Part shown: piece by piece, positions 8,218-16,545 of the stretch
Numbering within the stretch: position 1 is the stretch's first letter
Layout: each line of letters begins with the position of its first letter
Assembly (NCBI GenBank): GCA_947243855.1
Contig: CAMXIK010000031.1
Location: 1 to 34,614, forward strand
Source: an uncultured Lachnospiraceae bacterium
GTDB taxonomy: Bacteria > Bacillota > Clostridia > Lachnospirales > Lachnospiraceae
Direction of reading: 5' to 3'
DNA: 34,614 nt
Made by a program: the position numbers and the translations under genes
Notes under the pieces: model-generated
Told to the model about the DNA's origin: nothing
The model's database searches: none
Seen by the model: only the letters and a program-made list of their open reading frames with translations

Positions 8218-10230
8218 ATGATATACGCATTGGCTGGCAATCAGAACAGCGGAAAGACAACTTTGTTTAATCAGCTTACAGGCTCCAACCAGCATGTGGG
8301 TAATTTTCCCGGCGTGACGGTGGATTCCAAGATGGGAGAGATACGCGGCGAGAAGGGAAACGCGGTGGTCGATCTGCCCGGCATTTATTCGATTAGACCC
8401 TATACCAATGAGGAGATCGTAACCCGCAGTTTTATTTTGCAGGAGAAGCCGGACGGCATCATCAATATCGTGGACGCTACCAATATTGAGAGAAATTTGT
8501 ATCTGACGCTGCAGCTTCTGGAATTACATATTCCTATGGTGATCGCGCTCAACATGATGGACGAGGTGCGGGGAAACGGCGGCACCATTGACATAGCGGC
8601 CATGGAGGAAGCGCTCGGCGTTCCGGTGGTGCCCATCAGCGCCGCCAAAAATGAGGGCATCGAGGATCTGATTGCGGCGATCAGGGAGACGGCGTCCAGA
8701 CGGCAGTATCCCAAAGTAACCGACTTTTGCGAAAAAGGACCGGTGCACCGCTGCATTCATGCGGTCAGCCATCAGGTGGAAGATCACGCGGAGCGCATCG
8801 GCATGTCTCCCCGTTTTGCGGCGACCAAGATTGTGGAGGGGGACGCGGAGATCATAGACAGGCTGGCTTTGTCCGACAACGAACTCGATCTGATGGAGCA
8901 CAGCATTGTGGAAATGGAGCAGGACAGCGGTATGGACCGGAATGCTGCGCTGGCGGCCATGCGCTATGATTTTATTGAGAAAATCTGCGGGCAGGCAGTG
9001 ATCAAATGCAGGGAAAGCAGGGAACATATCAGGAGCATGAAAATAGACAGCGTGCTCACCCACAAGTATTTGGCGATCCCGGTGTTTCTATTGATTATGC
9101 TGGTGGTGTTTTATTTGACGTTCGGGTTGATCGGAAGTTTTTTAAGCGACCTCTTAAGCCAGGCTATTGACGCGCTTTCTGCGGTGGTGGAACGGGCCTT
9201 GATTAGTTATGGGATTAATCCGGTGGTGGAGAGCCTGATCATAGACGGGATCTTTACGGGAGTGGGAAGTGTGTTGAGTTTCCTGCCTATTATTGTTATC
9301 TTATTTTTCTTCCTTTCTATTTTGGAAGATTCGGGTTATATGGCGCGTATCGCTTTTGTGATGGACAGGCCCCTTCGGAAAATAGGACTGTCTGGAAAAA
9401 GCTTTGTGTCCATGCTGATCGGCTTCGGATGCAGTGTGCCGGCAGTGATGTCCACTAGAACCCTTTCTTCGGAGCGGGACAAGAAGATGACGATTCTCTT
9501 GATTCCTTTTATTAGCTGCTCGGCGAAAATACCGATTTATGCGCTGTTTGCAGCGGCTTTTTTTGAAAAACGGACGGCCCTTGTGATGATGGGACTGTAT
9601 GCCTTCGGTATTCTGGCCGGACTGTTCTGTGCGATGGTGTTGAAGCGGACGGTATTCCGGGGAAGTTCTATGCCCTTTATGATGGAACTGCCTAATTACC
9701 GTTTCCCTTCCGTTAAGAGCGTGCTGCTTTTGATGTGGGAGAAAGCCAAGGATTTTGTACAGCGCGCTTTTACGATTATCTTTTTGGCCACGATTTTGAT
9801 CTGGTTTTTACAGACCTTTGATCTGCGGTTCAATGTGGTGGCGGATTCCGGGGAAAGTATGCTTGCCATGATCGGAAAATGGATTGCGCCTCTTTTCGGG
9901 CCGCTAGGATTTAACGATTGGCGGGCTACGACGGCGTTAATCAGCGGCTTTACGGCGAAGGAGGCTGTAGTGAGTACGCTGGGCGTTCTGACTGGCTCCT
10001 CCATGGTGAATTTGAGTGAGACATTAGGAGAGGTTTTTACACCCGCATCAGCGGTGAGCTTTCTGGTGTTTACGCTGCTGTATACGCCCTGTGTGGCGGC
10101 GGTGGCGACCATTAAAAGGGAACTTGGCTCTGTGGTGAAAACGGTGGGCGTGGTCTGTATGCAGTGCGGGGTGGCATGGATTTTTGGTTTTTTGGTATAC
10201 CAGCTCCTGCGTTTGTTTGCAGGCGCGTGA
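8218..10230 (+). CDS. feoB: Ferrous iron transport protein B
   Basis: 670-residue Fe(II) permease of the cytoplasmic membrane. The N-terminal G domain has G1 GNQNSGKT (7-14), G3 DLPG (about 52-55) and G4 NMMD, followed by the helical linker domain. The membrane part has the two Gate regions; the first contains the characteristic GFGCSVPAVMSTRTL segment with its conserved cysteine, and the second contains YTPCVAAVATIKRELGS. The length is typical of clostridial FeoB; the E. coli protein is longer. Translation starts at the first residue of the G domain. It is the last gene of the ECF-epimerase-feo run; no clear terminator follows. Confidence 0.95.
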   Translation: MIYALAGNQNSGKTTLFNQLTGSNQHVGNFPGVTVDSKMGEIRGEKGNAVVDLPGIYSIRPYTNEEIVTRSFILQEKPDGIINIVDATNIERNLYLTLQLLELHIPMVIALNMMDEVRGNGGTIDIAAMEEALGVPVVPISAAKNEGIEDLIAAIRETASRRQYPKVTDFCEKGPVHRCIHAVSHQVEDHAERIGMSPRFAATKIVEGDAEIIDRLALSDNELDLMEHSIVEMEQDSGMDRNAALAAMRYDFIEKICGQAVIKCRESREHIRSMKIDSVLTHKYLAIPVFLLIMLVVFYLTFGLIGSFLSDLLSQAIDALSAVVERALISYGINPVVESLIIDGIFTGVGSVLSFLPIIVILFFFLSILEDSGYMARIAFVMDRPLRKIGLSGKSFVSMLIGFGCSVPAVMSTRTLSSERDKKMTILLIPFISCSAKIPIYALFAAAFFEKRTALVMMGLYAFGILAGLFCAMVLKRTVFRGSSMPFMMELPNYRFPSVKSVLLLMWEKAKDFVQRAFTIIFLATILIWFLQTFDLRFNVVADSGESMLAMIGKWIAPLFGPLGFNDWRATTALISGFTAKEAVVSTLGVLTGSSMVNLSETLGEVFTPASAVSFLVFTLLYTPCVAAVATIKRELGSVVKTVGVVCMQCGVAWIFGFLVYQLLRLFAGA

Positions 10231-10243
10231 CCTTGAAATAGGC

Positions 10244-10272
10244 TTTACACGTTTTTTGCAGTTTGCTATAAT
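10244..10272 (+). promoter_or_regulatory. Promoter of the GH13 glucan hydrolase gene
   Basis: TTTACA (10244-10249) and a perfect TATAAT (10267-10272) are separated by 17 bp. The leader to the start codon at 10413 is about 130 nt long and contains an 8-bp inverted repeat and an operator-like palindrome. Confidence 0.75.
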
Positions 10273-10281
10273 GAGGGTGCA

Positions 10282-10322
10282 GCAAGCGTCTGGTAATGAT
10301 AAAAGAGTAACGAAACGCTTGC
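10282..10322 (+). repeat. 8-bp inverted repeat in the GH13 leader
   Basis: GCAAGCGT (10282-10289) is repeated in reverse complement as ACGCTTGC (10315-10322), 25 bp apart and right after the predicted transcription start. The half sites resemble those bound by LacI-family regulators, but pairing in RNA is equally possible. Confidence 0.4.
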
Positions 10323-10357
10323 ATTTTATCAGATGCGGTAGTAATATAAGGATATCG

Positions 10358-10369
10358 GAAAACGTTTTC
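10358..10369. promoter_or_regulatory. LacI/CcpA-like operator palindrome GAAAACGTTTTC
   Basis: A perfect 12-bp palindrome with the central CG step typical of LacI-family operators lies 85 bp downstream of the -10 box and 43 bp before the start codon. It departs from the CcpA cre consensus at about two positions. A maltose-type LacI regulator or CcpA is a plausible binder; none is encoded in this window. Confidence 0.45.
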
Positions 10370-10412
10370 TTTACGCAAAAGGGCGCAGAGAACCTTGAAA
10401 GGAAGGGTTGAA

Positions 10413-12173
10413 ATGGACTTTAATGGGGTGTATCACAGGGCGAACGACAATTACTGCTATCCGCTGGACGAGGAGCAGCTTGTCATTAATATCAGGACGG
10501 GATACGACGTAAAGTATGTGAACTTGATTTTTGGCGATCCTTTTAGCACTGGTATTTTGGGCGGCGGGGAGAGCTGGGAAGGGGAAGCGTTAAATATTCC
10601 CTTTAAGAAGCGGTTAAAAAACCAGCTTTGGTGGACTACCACAATCAAGCCGGCGTACAAACGACTGAAATACTATTTTGAATTACAGACGGAAAACGAG
10701 AGGTGGTTTTATTTTGAGGACGGATTTGTGTCCGAGGAACAGATGGCGTTAGCTGGAAGAAGCAGACAGTATTTTATTTTCCCATGGATGAACCCGGCGG
10801 ACATTCCGGTGACGCCAGCATGGGTAAACGATACGATCTGGTATCAGATTTTTCCGGAGCGGTTTTGTAACGGCGATCCTTCTCTCAATCCGGAGGGGAC
10901 GCTGCCTTGGCGCGTGAAGGGTTCCGTTACCAACGCGGAGTTTTTCGGCGGCGATCTGCAGGGAATTATCAATAAACTTGACTATATCAGGGAGCTGGGG
11001 GTGTCGGGGCTGTATCTGACGCCAGTCAACGAGTCGCCCACCTCGCATAAGTACGACACCACGGATTATACGAAGATCGACCCCCATTTTGGGTCTGAGG
11101 AGACTATGAAAACGCTGGTCTGGGAGGCTCATAACCGGGGCATCCGCGTGATGCTGGACGGCGTGTTTAACCATTCCGGAGAAAGGTTTGCGCCATGGCT
11201 TGATGTGAAGGAGAAAGGCCCCCAGTCCGAGTATTGGGACTGGTTTATGGTGAACGAGTGGCCCTTTGGGACGGAAGGGGGCTGTGCGTGGGAGAAGAAA
11301 TATTATACCTTCGCTTTTTTCGATAATATGCCGAAGTTAAACACCAACAATCCGAAGGTACGGGAGTATCTGATCGAAGTCTGTGAAAATTGGGTTAGAA
11401 ACTATGATGTGGACGGGATCAGATTGGATGTGGCCAACGAGGTTTCCCATACCTTCTGTAAGGAGCTTCGAAGCCGTCTGAAAGCCATTAAGGCGGATCT
11501 CTATATTCTGGGCGAGATCTGGCACGACGCGATGCCGTGGCTTCGGGGAGACGAGTTTGACTCTGTCATGAACTATCCGTTAGGGGAGAGTATAAAAGAT
11601 TTCTGGATTGACAAGAGCCTTACCAACGAGGATTTTGAGTATACCATTAACCGTTGTTACACAAGATATATGCAGCAGACGAACGACGTGCTTTTTAATC
11701 TCTTGGATTCCCATGACACGAAGCGGCTTCGCAGCGATGTGAAAAATCTGGACGAGTATTTCCAGCAGCTGGCGGTGCTCTTTACGATGCCCGGTTCGCC
11801 CTGTATCTATTACGGGACGGAGATCGCTATGGAGGGCGGCCACGATCCGGACTGCAGACGCTGTATGCCGTGGGAGGAGATCGAGCAGGGCGTATACAGC
11901 GAGCGGACGGAAATCGTCAAGAGCCTGCTGCATCTGCGCAGGTCGGAGCCTCTCCTTCGAAGCAGGGACTTCCATTTTCCGAATAAGATCAACCGTCCCC
12001 GGGTGATTGAGTTTAACAAAATGGGATGGGTGGATAATTACGTGGAAGTCATCATCAACTGCGAGGAGGAAGATATCGAGATTCCCAGAGAGGGCGAGAT
12101 TCTGTTTTCGAGACATTATATTGACAATACTCTGCTGCGCAATGGGATTTTGATTCGCAGACAGGGGAATTAG
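10413..12173 (+). CDS. GH13 alpha-glucan hydrolase (neopullulanase / cyclomaltodextrinase type)
   Basis: 586-residue cytoplasmic enzyme of glycoside hydrolase family 13; no signal peptide is seen. An N-terminal beta-sandwich (about 1-130) resembles the CBM34 module of GH13 subfamily 20. The catalytic barrel carries all four conserved regions: DGVFNH, GIRLDVANE with the nucleophile Asp, ILGEIWHD with the acid/base Glu, and LLDSHDT. The expected role is hydrolysis of imported maltodextrins, cyclodextrins or pullulan fragments. ATG 10413 follows GGAAGGG; the TTG at 10395 lies inside that site. It is a single gene with its own promoter and is followed by a strong hairpin. The exact substrate cannot be told from the sequence. 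Confidence 0.9.
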   Translation: MDFNGVYHRANDNYCYPLDEEQLVINIRTGYDVKYVNLIFGDPFSTGILGGGESWEGEALNIPFKKRLKNQLWWTTTIKPAYKRLKYYFELQTENERWFYFEDGFVSEEQMALAGRSRQYFIFPWMNPADIPVTPAWVNDTIWYQIFPERFCNGDPSLNPEGTLPWRVKGSVTNAEFFGGDLQGIINKLDYIRELGVSGLYLTPVNESPTSHKYDTTDYTKIDPHFGSEETMKTLVWEAHNRGIRVMLDGVFNHSGERFAPWLDVKEKGPQSEYWDWFMVNEWPFGTEGGCAWEKKYYTFAFFDNMPKLNTNNPKVREYLIEVCENWVRNYDVDGIRLDVANEVSHTFCKELRSRLKAIKADLYILGEIWHDAMPWLRGDEFDSVMNYPLGESIKDFWIDKSLTNEDFEYTINRCYTRYMQQTNDVLFNLLDSHDTKRLRSDVKNLDEYFQQLAVLFTMPGSPCIYYGTEIAMEGGHDPDCRRCMPWEEIEQGVYSERTEIVKSLLHLRRSEPLLRSRDFHFPNKINRPRVIEFNKMGWVDNYVEVIINCEEEDIEIPREGEILFSRHYIDNTLLRNGILIRRQGN

Positions 12174-12210
12174 GCATGATAAATTTAATTGTAGATAGAT
12201 GATAGGATAA

Positions 12211-12235
12211 AAGGGAGTCCGCTCGTGACTCCCTT
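12211..12235 (+). terminator. Terminator hairpin after the GH13 gene (loop CGCTCGT)
   Basis: A perfect 9-bp stem AAGGGAGTC / GACTCCCTT has a 7-nt loop CGCTCGT and is followed by a TTT-rich stretch. It lies 38 bp after the GH13 stop and is the likely terminator. The A-rich left flank would let it work on the minus strand too. Two more hairpins with the same loop follow. Confidence 0.75.
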
Positions 12236-12254
12236 TGCTTGATCACAATAAATC

Positions 12255-12273
12255 CTTTGGCACACGTCCAAAG
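12255..12273 (+). other. Hairpin CTTTGG / CCAAAG
   Basis: A 6-bp stem with a 7-nt loop CACACGT. It is the second member of the hairpin chain between the GH13 and MazF-like genes. It lacks a T-run. Confidence 0.45.
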
Positions 12274-12283
12274 AGTGATTGTA

Positions 12284-12314
12284 ATAATATTTTATGCTAA
12301 GGAAAAAATATTAT
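12284..12314. repeat. AT-only inverted repeat ATAATATTTT / AAAATATTAT
   Basis: A perfect 10-bp inverted repeat separated by 11 bp, composed only of A and T. It is the third member of the hairpin chain. It could be a protein-binding site or a weak stem. Confidence 0.45.
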
Positions 12315-12344
12315 GATTTCTTTTGCAGGCGTGCACATAAAATA

Positions 12345-12369
12345 AAGGGAACTCGCTCGTAGTTCCCTT
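12345..12369 (+). terminator. Second CGCTCGT-loop hairpin
   Basis: A perfect 9-bp stem AAGGGAACT / AGTTCCCTT with the loop CGCTCGT (12354-12360), followed by CTTTG. The stem differs from the first hairpin at the loop-side base pairs, but the changes are compensated on both arms and the loop is identical. Confidence 0.65.
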
Positions 12370-12386
12370 CTTTGAAATACTATATT

Positions 12387-12407
12387 AGCGTTCCGCTCGT
12401 GAACACT
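12387..12407 (+). other. Third CGCTCGT-loop hairpin
   Basis: A 4-bp stem GTTC / GAAC around the loop CGCTCGT (12394-12400), extended by two pairs beyond one mismatch and followed by TTTTCTT. It ends 41 bp from the 3' end of the MazF-like gene on the opposite strand. Confidence 0.5.
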
Positions 12408-12447
12408 TTTCTTGTACACTTATATTAGCATGAAAAGCCTAATTTGT

Positions 12448-13086
12448 CTACGCTTCTTTTAGTGATTTTTCTAAAAAATCTGCTAAATTATGAATATCTG
12501 AAAAATGATAGGTTATAAGCAATTTTTGAAAGGCATCAAGTTGTTGATGCGTTGAGTCTAAATCAGTTTGCAGCAAGGCACGGCTGATTTTCAACTTTTC
12601 GATGTATTGTAATTTGTCGTCATACATATTTTGTAACGTCTGATAATGGTGGTTGATACCAAGTGATAAAGCAATAGCTTGATCGACAGCTTTCATTTCA
12701 TCAGCGGAAAGGTCGGTAATATAATCGCTAAGTCTTGCTTTGCTTACACAAGTAATATTTCCAAGAAGAACATTTCCGTCTAGTATCAGTTTGCCGGAAG
12801 AATCTTTTTTCTCCGCAATTGGGACAACAATAGGAAGGGTAGAGATAGTATGTGTGATAGGTGCAACTAATGTATTAGGGGATGTTCTGTTAGCTGAATT
12901 ATATTGGAGAATTACGCAAGGTCTCTCTTTGCATTCTTCACTGCCAATGCCAACGCCTAAGTTACAACGGTATACTTGCCCTCTATAAACGATACGATTT
13001 TTAGCAGAGGGAGCAATAGCGTTTAGGTATAGTTTGTTTTTGAGCCATTCGAGGTACTGTTGGGTTTTTGTGAGGTCAATATTCAT
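12448..13086 (-). CDS. MazF/PemK-family protein with long C-terminal extension
   Basis: 212-residue protein. Residues about 34-125 form a MazF/PemK-type domain with the family strands RGQVYRCNLGVGIGSEE, the ERPCVILQY segment and TLVAPIT. MazF toxins are small RNases of about 110 residues that cut mRNA. Here the domain has a 33-residue leader and an 85-residue, charged, helical tail that looks coiled-coil-like. No antitoxin gene lies on either side, so toxin activity is uncertain; the tail might act as a built-in control or partner-binding part. ATG 13086 has AAAGGAGA upstream. The gene is clearly more AT-rich than its neighbours and sits beside a chain of hairpins, both signs of acquisition. 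Confidence 0.8.
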   Translation of the reverse strand: MNIDLTKTQQYLEWLKNKLYLNAIAPSAKNRIVYRGQVYRCNLGVGIGSEECKERPCVILQYNSANRTSPNTLVAPITHTISTLPIVVPIAEKKDSSGKLILDGNVLLGNITCVSKARLSDYITDLSADEMKAVDQAIALSLGINHHYQTLQNMYDDKLQYIEKLKISRALLQTDLDSTHQQLDAFQKLLITYHFSDIHNLADFLEKSLKEA

Positions 13087-13130
13087 ACAATTCTCCTTTG
13101 TATTTATGTAAAAAAATATATTAAATTAAG

Positions 13131-13158
13131 TGTATAATAATATAGGTGTATTAGTCAA
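13131..13158 (-). promoter_or_regulatory. Promoter of the MazF-like gene
   Basis: On the minus strand, TTGACT (13153-13158) and TATACA (13131-13136) are separated by 16 bp, about 45 bp upstream of the start codon, in a very AT-rich region. Confidence 0.5.
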
Positions 13159-13297
13159 TTGGTACAATAAGATAATTTTTGATAGTTGCCATGTCCTCGT
13201 GTTTTTGTGGAAAATGGAGAATGGAAGTGATATAATCAATTTTATAAATTTGATGCGAGAGATTAATATAAGGAAAAGAACAAGGGGGAGAAATAAG

Positions 13298-14353
13298 ATG
13301 AATCAATTTCAACTGCCGGGCTGTCTCATTATTGAGGAAGGCGCCTGCGAGCGTTTAAATGAGATTCTAGCGGACTGCGTGACGGGAATTGAACAAAAGC
13401 GTGTGGTGATTGTCACGGAGGAGGCGCTCATCCCGATTATGAAGCCCTATCTGGATGAGATGAAGCGTGATCTTCCGAAGAGCGAGCTGTATCTGATTGA
13501 GGAAAACAGTTTTGAGGAAGCGATGGAGCTTGCCAAGCAGATGTGCATGAAGGATGTGGAGACAGTCATCGGCGTGGGCGGCGGCAAGGTGTTAGATGTG
13601 GCGAAGTATGCTGGCTTTGTGGCAAAGATTCCCTATATCTGCGTACCGACGACCTTAAGCAACGATTCGCTTGCCTCCCCGGTGGCCGTGCTGGGGACGG
13701 AGGGTGATGCGAGAAAGACCTTAAAATGCGCGATTCCGGCAGGAATTGTGGTAGACGTCAACGTGGTGATGGGCGCGCCCGTCTCGCACTTGCAGTCCGG
13801 TATCGGCGATACGATCAGCAAATATACGGCGCTTTATGACTGGAAGCTGGACGCGGCCCACCGGGGAGAGCGGGTAGACGACTTTTCCTATCTGATCTCC
13901 GATATGGCGCTGTCCTCCCTGTGCTACAACGAGGAAAAATCCTTAAAGAGTAAAGAATTTATTAAGATACTGACGCAGTCGTTGGTGCTTGGCGGACTGG
14001 CCATGGAGATTGCGGGCAATTCCAGACCGTGCAGCGGGTCGGAGCATCTTTTCTGCCATTCTCTGGAAGAAAACCATAAAGAGATTTCGATTTCCCACGG
14101 CATGGCGGTGGCTCTGGGGAGCCTTGTGAGCTGCCGTCTGCAGGGACGGGATGCGGGAATGCTAGAAGCGGTTTTAAAAGCCTATCATATGGACATGGAC
14201 CCCATGAATTGGGGCATCACGAAGGAAATCTTTATGGATGCGTGGCTTCGGGCGGCGGACACCAGAAAGGACCGCTATACGGTGCTCAACGAGGCGGAGC
14301 TTTCGGAGGAGCTGCTTGGCGGGATCTATGAGGAGCTGCGGGCAGGGAAATAG
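13298..14353 (+). CDS. Iron-containing dehydrogenase, sn-glycerol-1-phosphate dehydrogenase-like
   Basis: 351-residue NAD(P)-dependent dehydrogenase of the iron-containing alcohol dehydrogenase superfamily. The NAD loop IGVGGGKVLDVAKYAG, then VPTTLSNDSLASPVAVL, SGIGDTISKYTALYDW and SRPCSGSEHLFCHSL match the EgsA/AraM branch, which reduces dihydroxyacetone phosphate to glycerol-1-phosphate. The likely metal ligands are the Asp in SGIGD and the His residues in GSEHLF and ISHGMA. The 56 residues upstream in frame (from 13130) are AT-rich and unlike the family; ATG 13298 has GGGGGAG 8 bp before it. Substrate and role in a bacterium (G1P lipids or teichoic acid precursors) remain open. It converges on the SulP gene with 23 bp between the stops. 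Confidence 0.82.
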   Translation: MNQFQLPGCLIIEEGACERLNEILADCVTGIEQKRVVIVTEEALIPIMKPYLDEMKRDLPKSELYLIEENSFEEAMELAKQMCMKDVETVIGVGGGKVLDVAKYAGFVAKIPYICVPTTLSNDSLASPVAVLGTEGDARKTLKCAIPAGIVVDVNVVMGAPVSHLQSGIGDTISKYTALYDWKLDAAHRGERVDDFSYLISDMALSSLCYNEEKSLKSKEFIKILTQSLVLGGLAMEIAGNSRPCSGSEHLFCHSLEENHKEISISHGMAVALGSLVSCRLQGRDAGMLEAVLKAYHMDMDPMNWGITKEIFMDAWLRAADTRKDRYTVLNEAELSEELLGGIYEELRAGK

Positions 14354-14376
14354 GCGTTGTCTGGATTGTTATCACA

Positions 14377-16500
14377 TTATATCTTCTCCCGCAGTTTCAT
14401 AATTTTTTCATATACATCAGGACGGCGCGCTTTTAAGTGCGCATCTAACAGCTCGCGGCGCTCCATAAACCGTTTTGCAAGGTCGGGGTGCTCGCGGGCG
14501 ATTTTTTCGGCAAGGCGGAGCCTGCGCCGCTCAAATTCCAACGCAATCTGCTGTTCGTCTTTTCCCGAAACCCGCGCGATTTCCGCAAGGTGCGCCTCAA
14601 GATGCTCAAGCCATTCGTCCTCGTCCATTTCGCCAAGCTGGTTCCAGCTTCCGTGAATGAGCGTCTCCATATCGCCCGTGCGCTGCAGCTCTTCAATCTG
14701 CTTATGGATTTGCCGTTCCATCTCCGCTTCGCAGTCAGAACCGTACGCCCAAAGAAATTCGTGCAGCATACTCTCGGCGCGTTTCCTTGCGGCAGAGTGC
14801 GCGCCTTCTCGGATTCCTTTAATCGGATACGGTTTTTCCAAACCGATTTCCGCAAGCGCTTTTTCTATTGTGCGCCGTACCGCGCCTTTTTGGATCAGTT
14901 CGCCAATGCCAAGCGCGCGCATTTGGTCGTTGAGCGCCGCCACATGTCCCGTAAGATAAAAGGCGACGCCGCGTTTGTGAAGCGACTCATGGAGCAGCAT
15001 AAGACGTTCCGCCGCGGTGCTGTCAATGCTTCCGATTCCCGACGCGTCTACAATGACGGCGCGGGTATCGCCTAAGAGGCTGGCTTCAATATCGGACTGG
15101 AAAATGCCCACATTTGCAAAAAAGAGGTCGCTCGTAAAGCGGTAAAGCACCACCTGTTCAATCGAGTAAATCTGATTGAACTGCGAAATATCATAGAAAT
15201 CGTCATGCCCAGGCAGGACGCCCAAAAGACACCTCGGCGGGTTGGAGGCGCGCAGGATCACCGCCGTGAACGAAAGGAGGATGCCTACAAGAACGCCGTT
15301 GATGGTTCCTAAAATTAAGACGGCGAAAAACGCGCCCATAAAGATGTAAAATTCGCTTTTGCTGGAGCTTTTTAATTTCGCGGCAAGCTTAAATTCCAAT
15401 CCGCCGATCAGCGCCGTCATCACCACCGCCGTGAGAACGGGAACGGGCAGATAGCCGATAAAGCCCGTCGCAAACAGCAGCACAAAAATCATGGTAATGC
15501 CCGCGACAATGCCCGTAAGCTGCGTCCTGCCATCGTATTGATCATTCATCGCCGTGCGCGGCACGGAGCCGTTTACAGGACAGCAGCCCGTGAATGCGGA
15601 GGCAAAATTTCCGAGCGAAAAGGCAAGGATTTCCTGATTGTCATTCAGCTTGTAGCCGCGCTTTAATGCGTAATTGTTTTCCGCAAGCAAGGTCTGCGCC
15701 ATGATCACGACGGCAACGGAAAGGCTTGCGCCGATTGCGTCCGTGAAATGGACGGCAAAGAGATTGGGAAACGAAAACTGCGGAAGTCCCGTTTCGACAG
15801 CCGCAAGGCAGACAATGCCCAAACGATCCATCGGGGCAAAATAAGAAAAGAGCGCGCCTAAAACAATCATGACAACCGCCATCGGAAATTTGGGACAGAT
15901 ACGCTTTACCAAAAGCACGACAGTAAGCGTGATCATGCCAAGAAGTAAAGAAGGCAGATTAAATACGGTAAGCTGGCTGACGATATGTTCCAGAAGCTCA
16001 AACAGCTCCCCTGTTCCCGCCGTACCGCCAAACAGCTTTGGAACCTGCATCAGAATGACCGTCGAACACACGCCCGAAATAAAACCGCCCATGACGGGCT
16101 TTGAAATAAAATTAACAAGCTTTCCGGCGCCGAGCGCGAAAAACAACAAGAGCCATGCCCCGACATAAAAAGTCAGCACGGGAACAACCGTCATTGCTTC
16201 GGCGGACTGCGCTTCGATTTCAAAGGATAACAGCGCGCCGCCGACTAACGCCGCAGGCGCGGCGTCCACACCGAAAATAAACTGCGGCGAGGTAGAAAAA
16301 AGTGCAAAAATAATAATCGGGAAAACGGAGCCGTAAAGCCCGTAGACCGCAGGCAGGCCCGCAATCTGCGCGTAGCCCATGGAAATCGGAATGGACACGG
16401 CGGCTATGATGATTCCCGCGAGGATATCCTTGGGGAGATTTTCTTTTTTATAATTTTTTAGGGTATGCCCAAATTGGACATGTGCAAAAGGAATGTTCAT
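14377..16500 (-). CDS. SulP family anion transporter with STAS domain and extra C-terminal domain
   Basis: 707-residue membrane protein. Residues about 20-430 form the SLC26/SulP transport core with many hydrophobic helices, opening with ILAGIIIAAVSIPISMGYAQ and then GLPAVYGLYGSVFP. Residues about 455-550 form a cytoplasmic STAS domain (VDASGIGSIDSTAAERL). Such proteins carry sulfate, bicarbonate or dicarboxylates; the substrate is not predictable. About 130 further residues follow the STAS domain. They are highly charged and helical (for example EFERRRLRLAEKIAREHPDL) and are not part of the standard family layout. ATG 16500 has AAAGGGA upstream at a rather long distance. The gene is monocistronic on the minus strand. 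Confidence 0.9.
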   Translation of the reverse strand: MNIPFAHVQFGHTLKNYKKENLPKDILAGIIIAAVSIPISMGYAQIAGLPAVYGLYGSVFPIIIFALFSTSPQFIFGVDAAPAALVGGALLSFEIEAQSAEAMTVVPVLTFYVGAWLLLFFALGAGKLVNFISKPVMGGFISGVCSTVILMQVPKLFGGTAGTGELFELLEHIVSQLTVFNLPSLLLGMITLTVVLLVKRICPKFPMAVVMIVLGALFSYFAPMDRLGIVCLAAVETGLPQFSFPNLFAVHFTDAIGASLSVAVVIMAQTLLAENNYALKRGYKLNDNQEILAFSLGNFASAFTGCCPVNGSVPRTAMNDQYDGRTQLTGIVAGITMIFVLLFATGFIGYLPVPVLTAVVMTALIGGLEFKLAAKLKSSSKSEFYIFMGAFFAVLILGTINGVLVGILLSFTAVILRASNPPRCLLGVLPGHDDFYDISQFNQIYSIEQVVLYRFTSDLFFANVGIFQSDIEASLLGDTRAVIVDASGIGSIDSTAAERLMLLHESLHKRGVAFYLTGHVAALNDQMRALGIGELIQKGAVRRTIEKALAEIGLEKPYPIKGIREGAHSAARKRAESMLHEFLWAYGSDCEAEMERQIHKQIEELQRTGDMETLIHGSWNQLGEMDEDEWLEHLEAHLAEIARVSGKDEQQIALEFERRRLRLAEKIAREHPDLAKRFMERRELLDAHLKARRPDVYEKIMKLREKI

Positions 16501-16545
16501 AAACGAGTAAGAGTCCCTTTCCCTTATATTTTTTAGGTCTGATTA

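Noticed and set aside
12173..12447. CRISPR array or integron attC sites
   Set aside because: The hairpins share only a 7-nt loop, spacing is irregular, and no cas or integrase gene is nearby.
13087..13297. Antitoxin gene for the MazF-like protein
   Set aside because: The frame starting at 13130 on the plus strand is the upstream extension of the dehydrogenase gene, and nothing antitoxin-like is encoded on either side.
14488..15075. Long open frame opposite the SulP gene
   Set aside because: It is antisense to a clear SulP/STAS coding sequence, has no family-like motifs and no good ribosome site.
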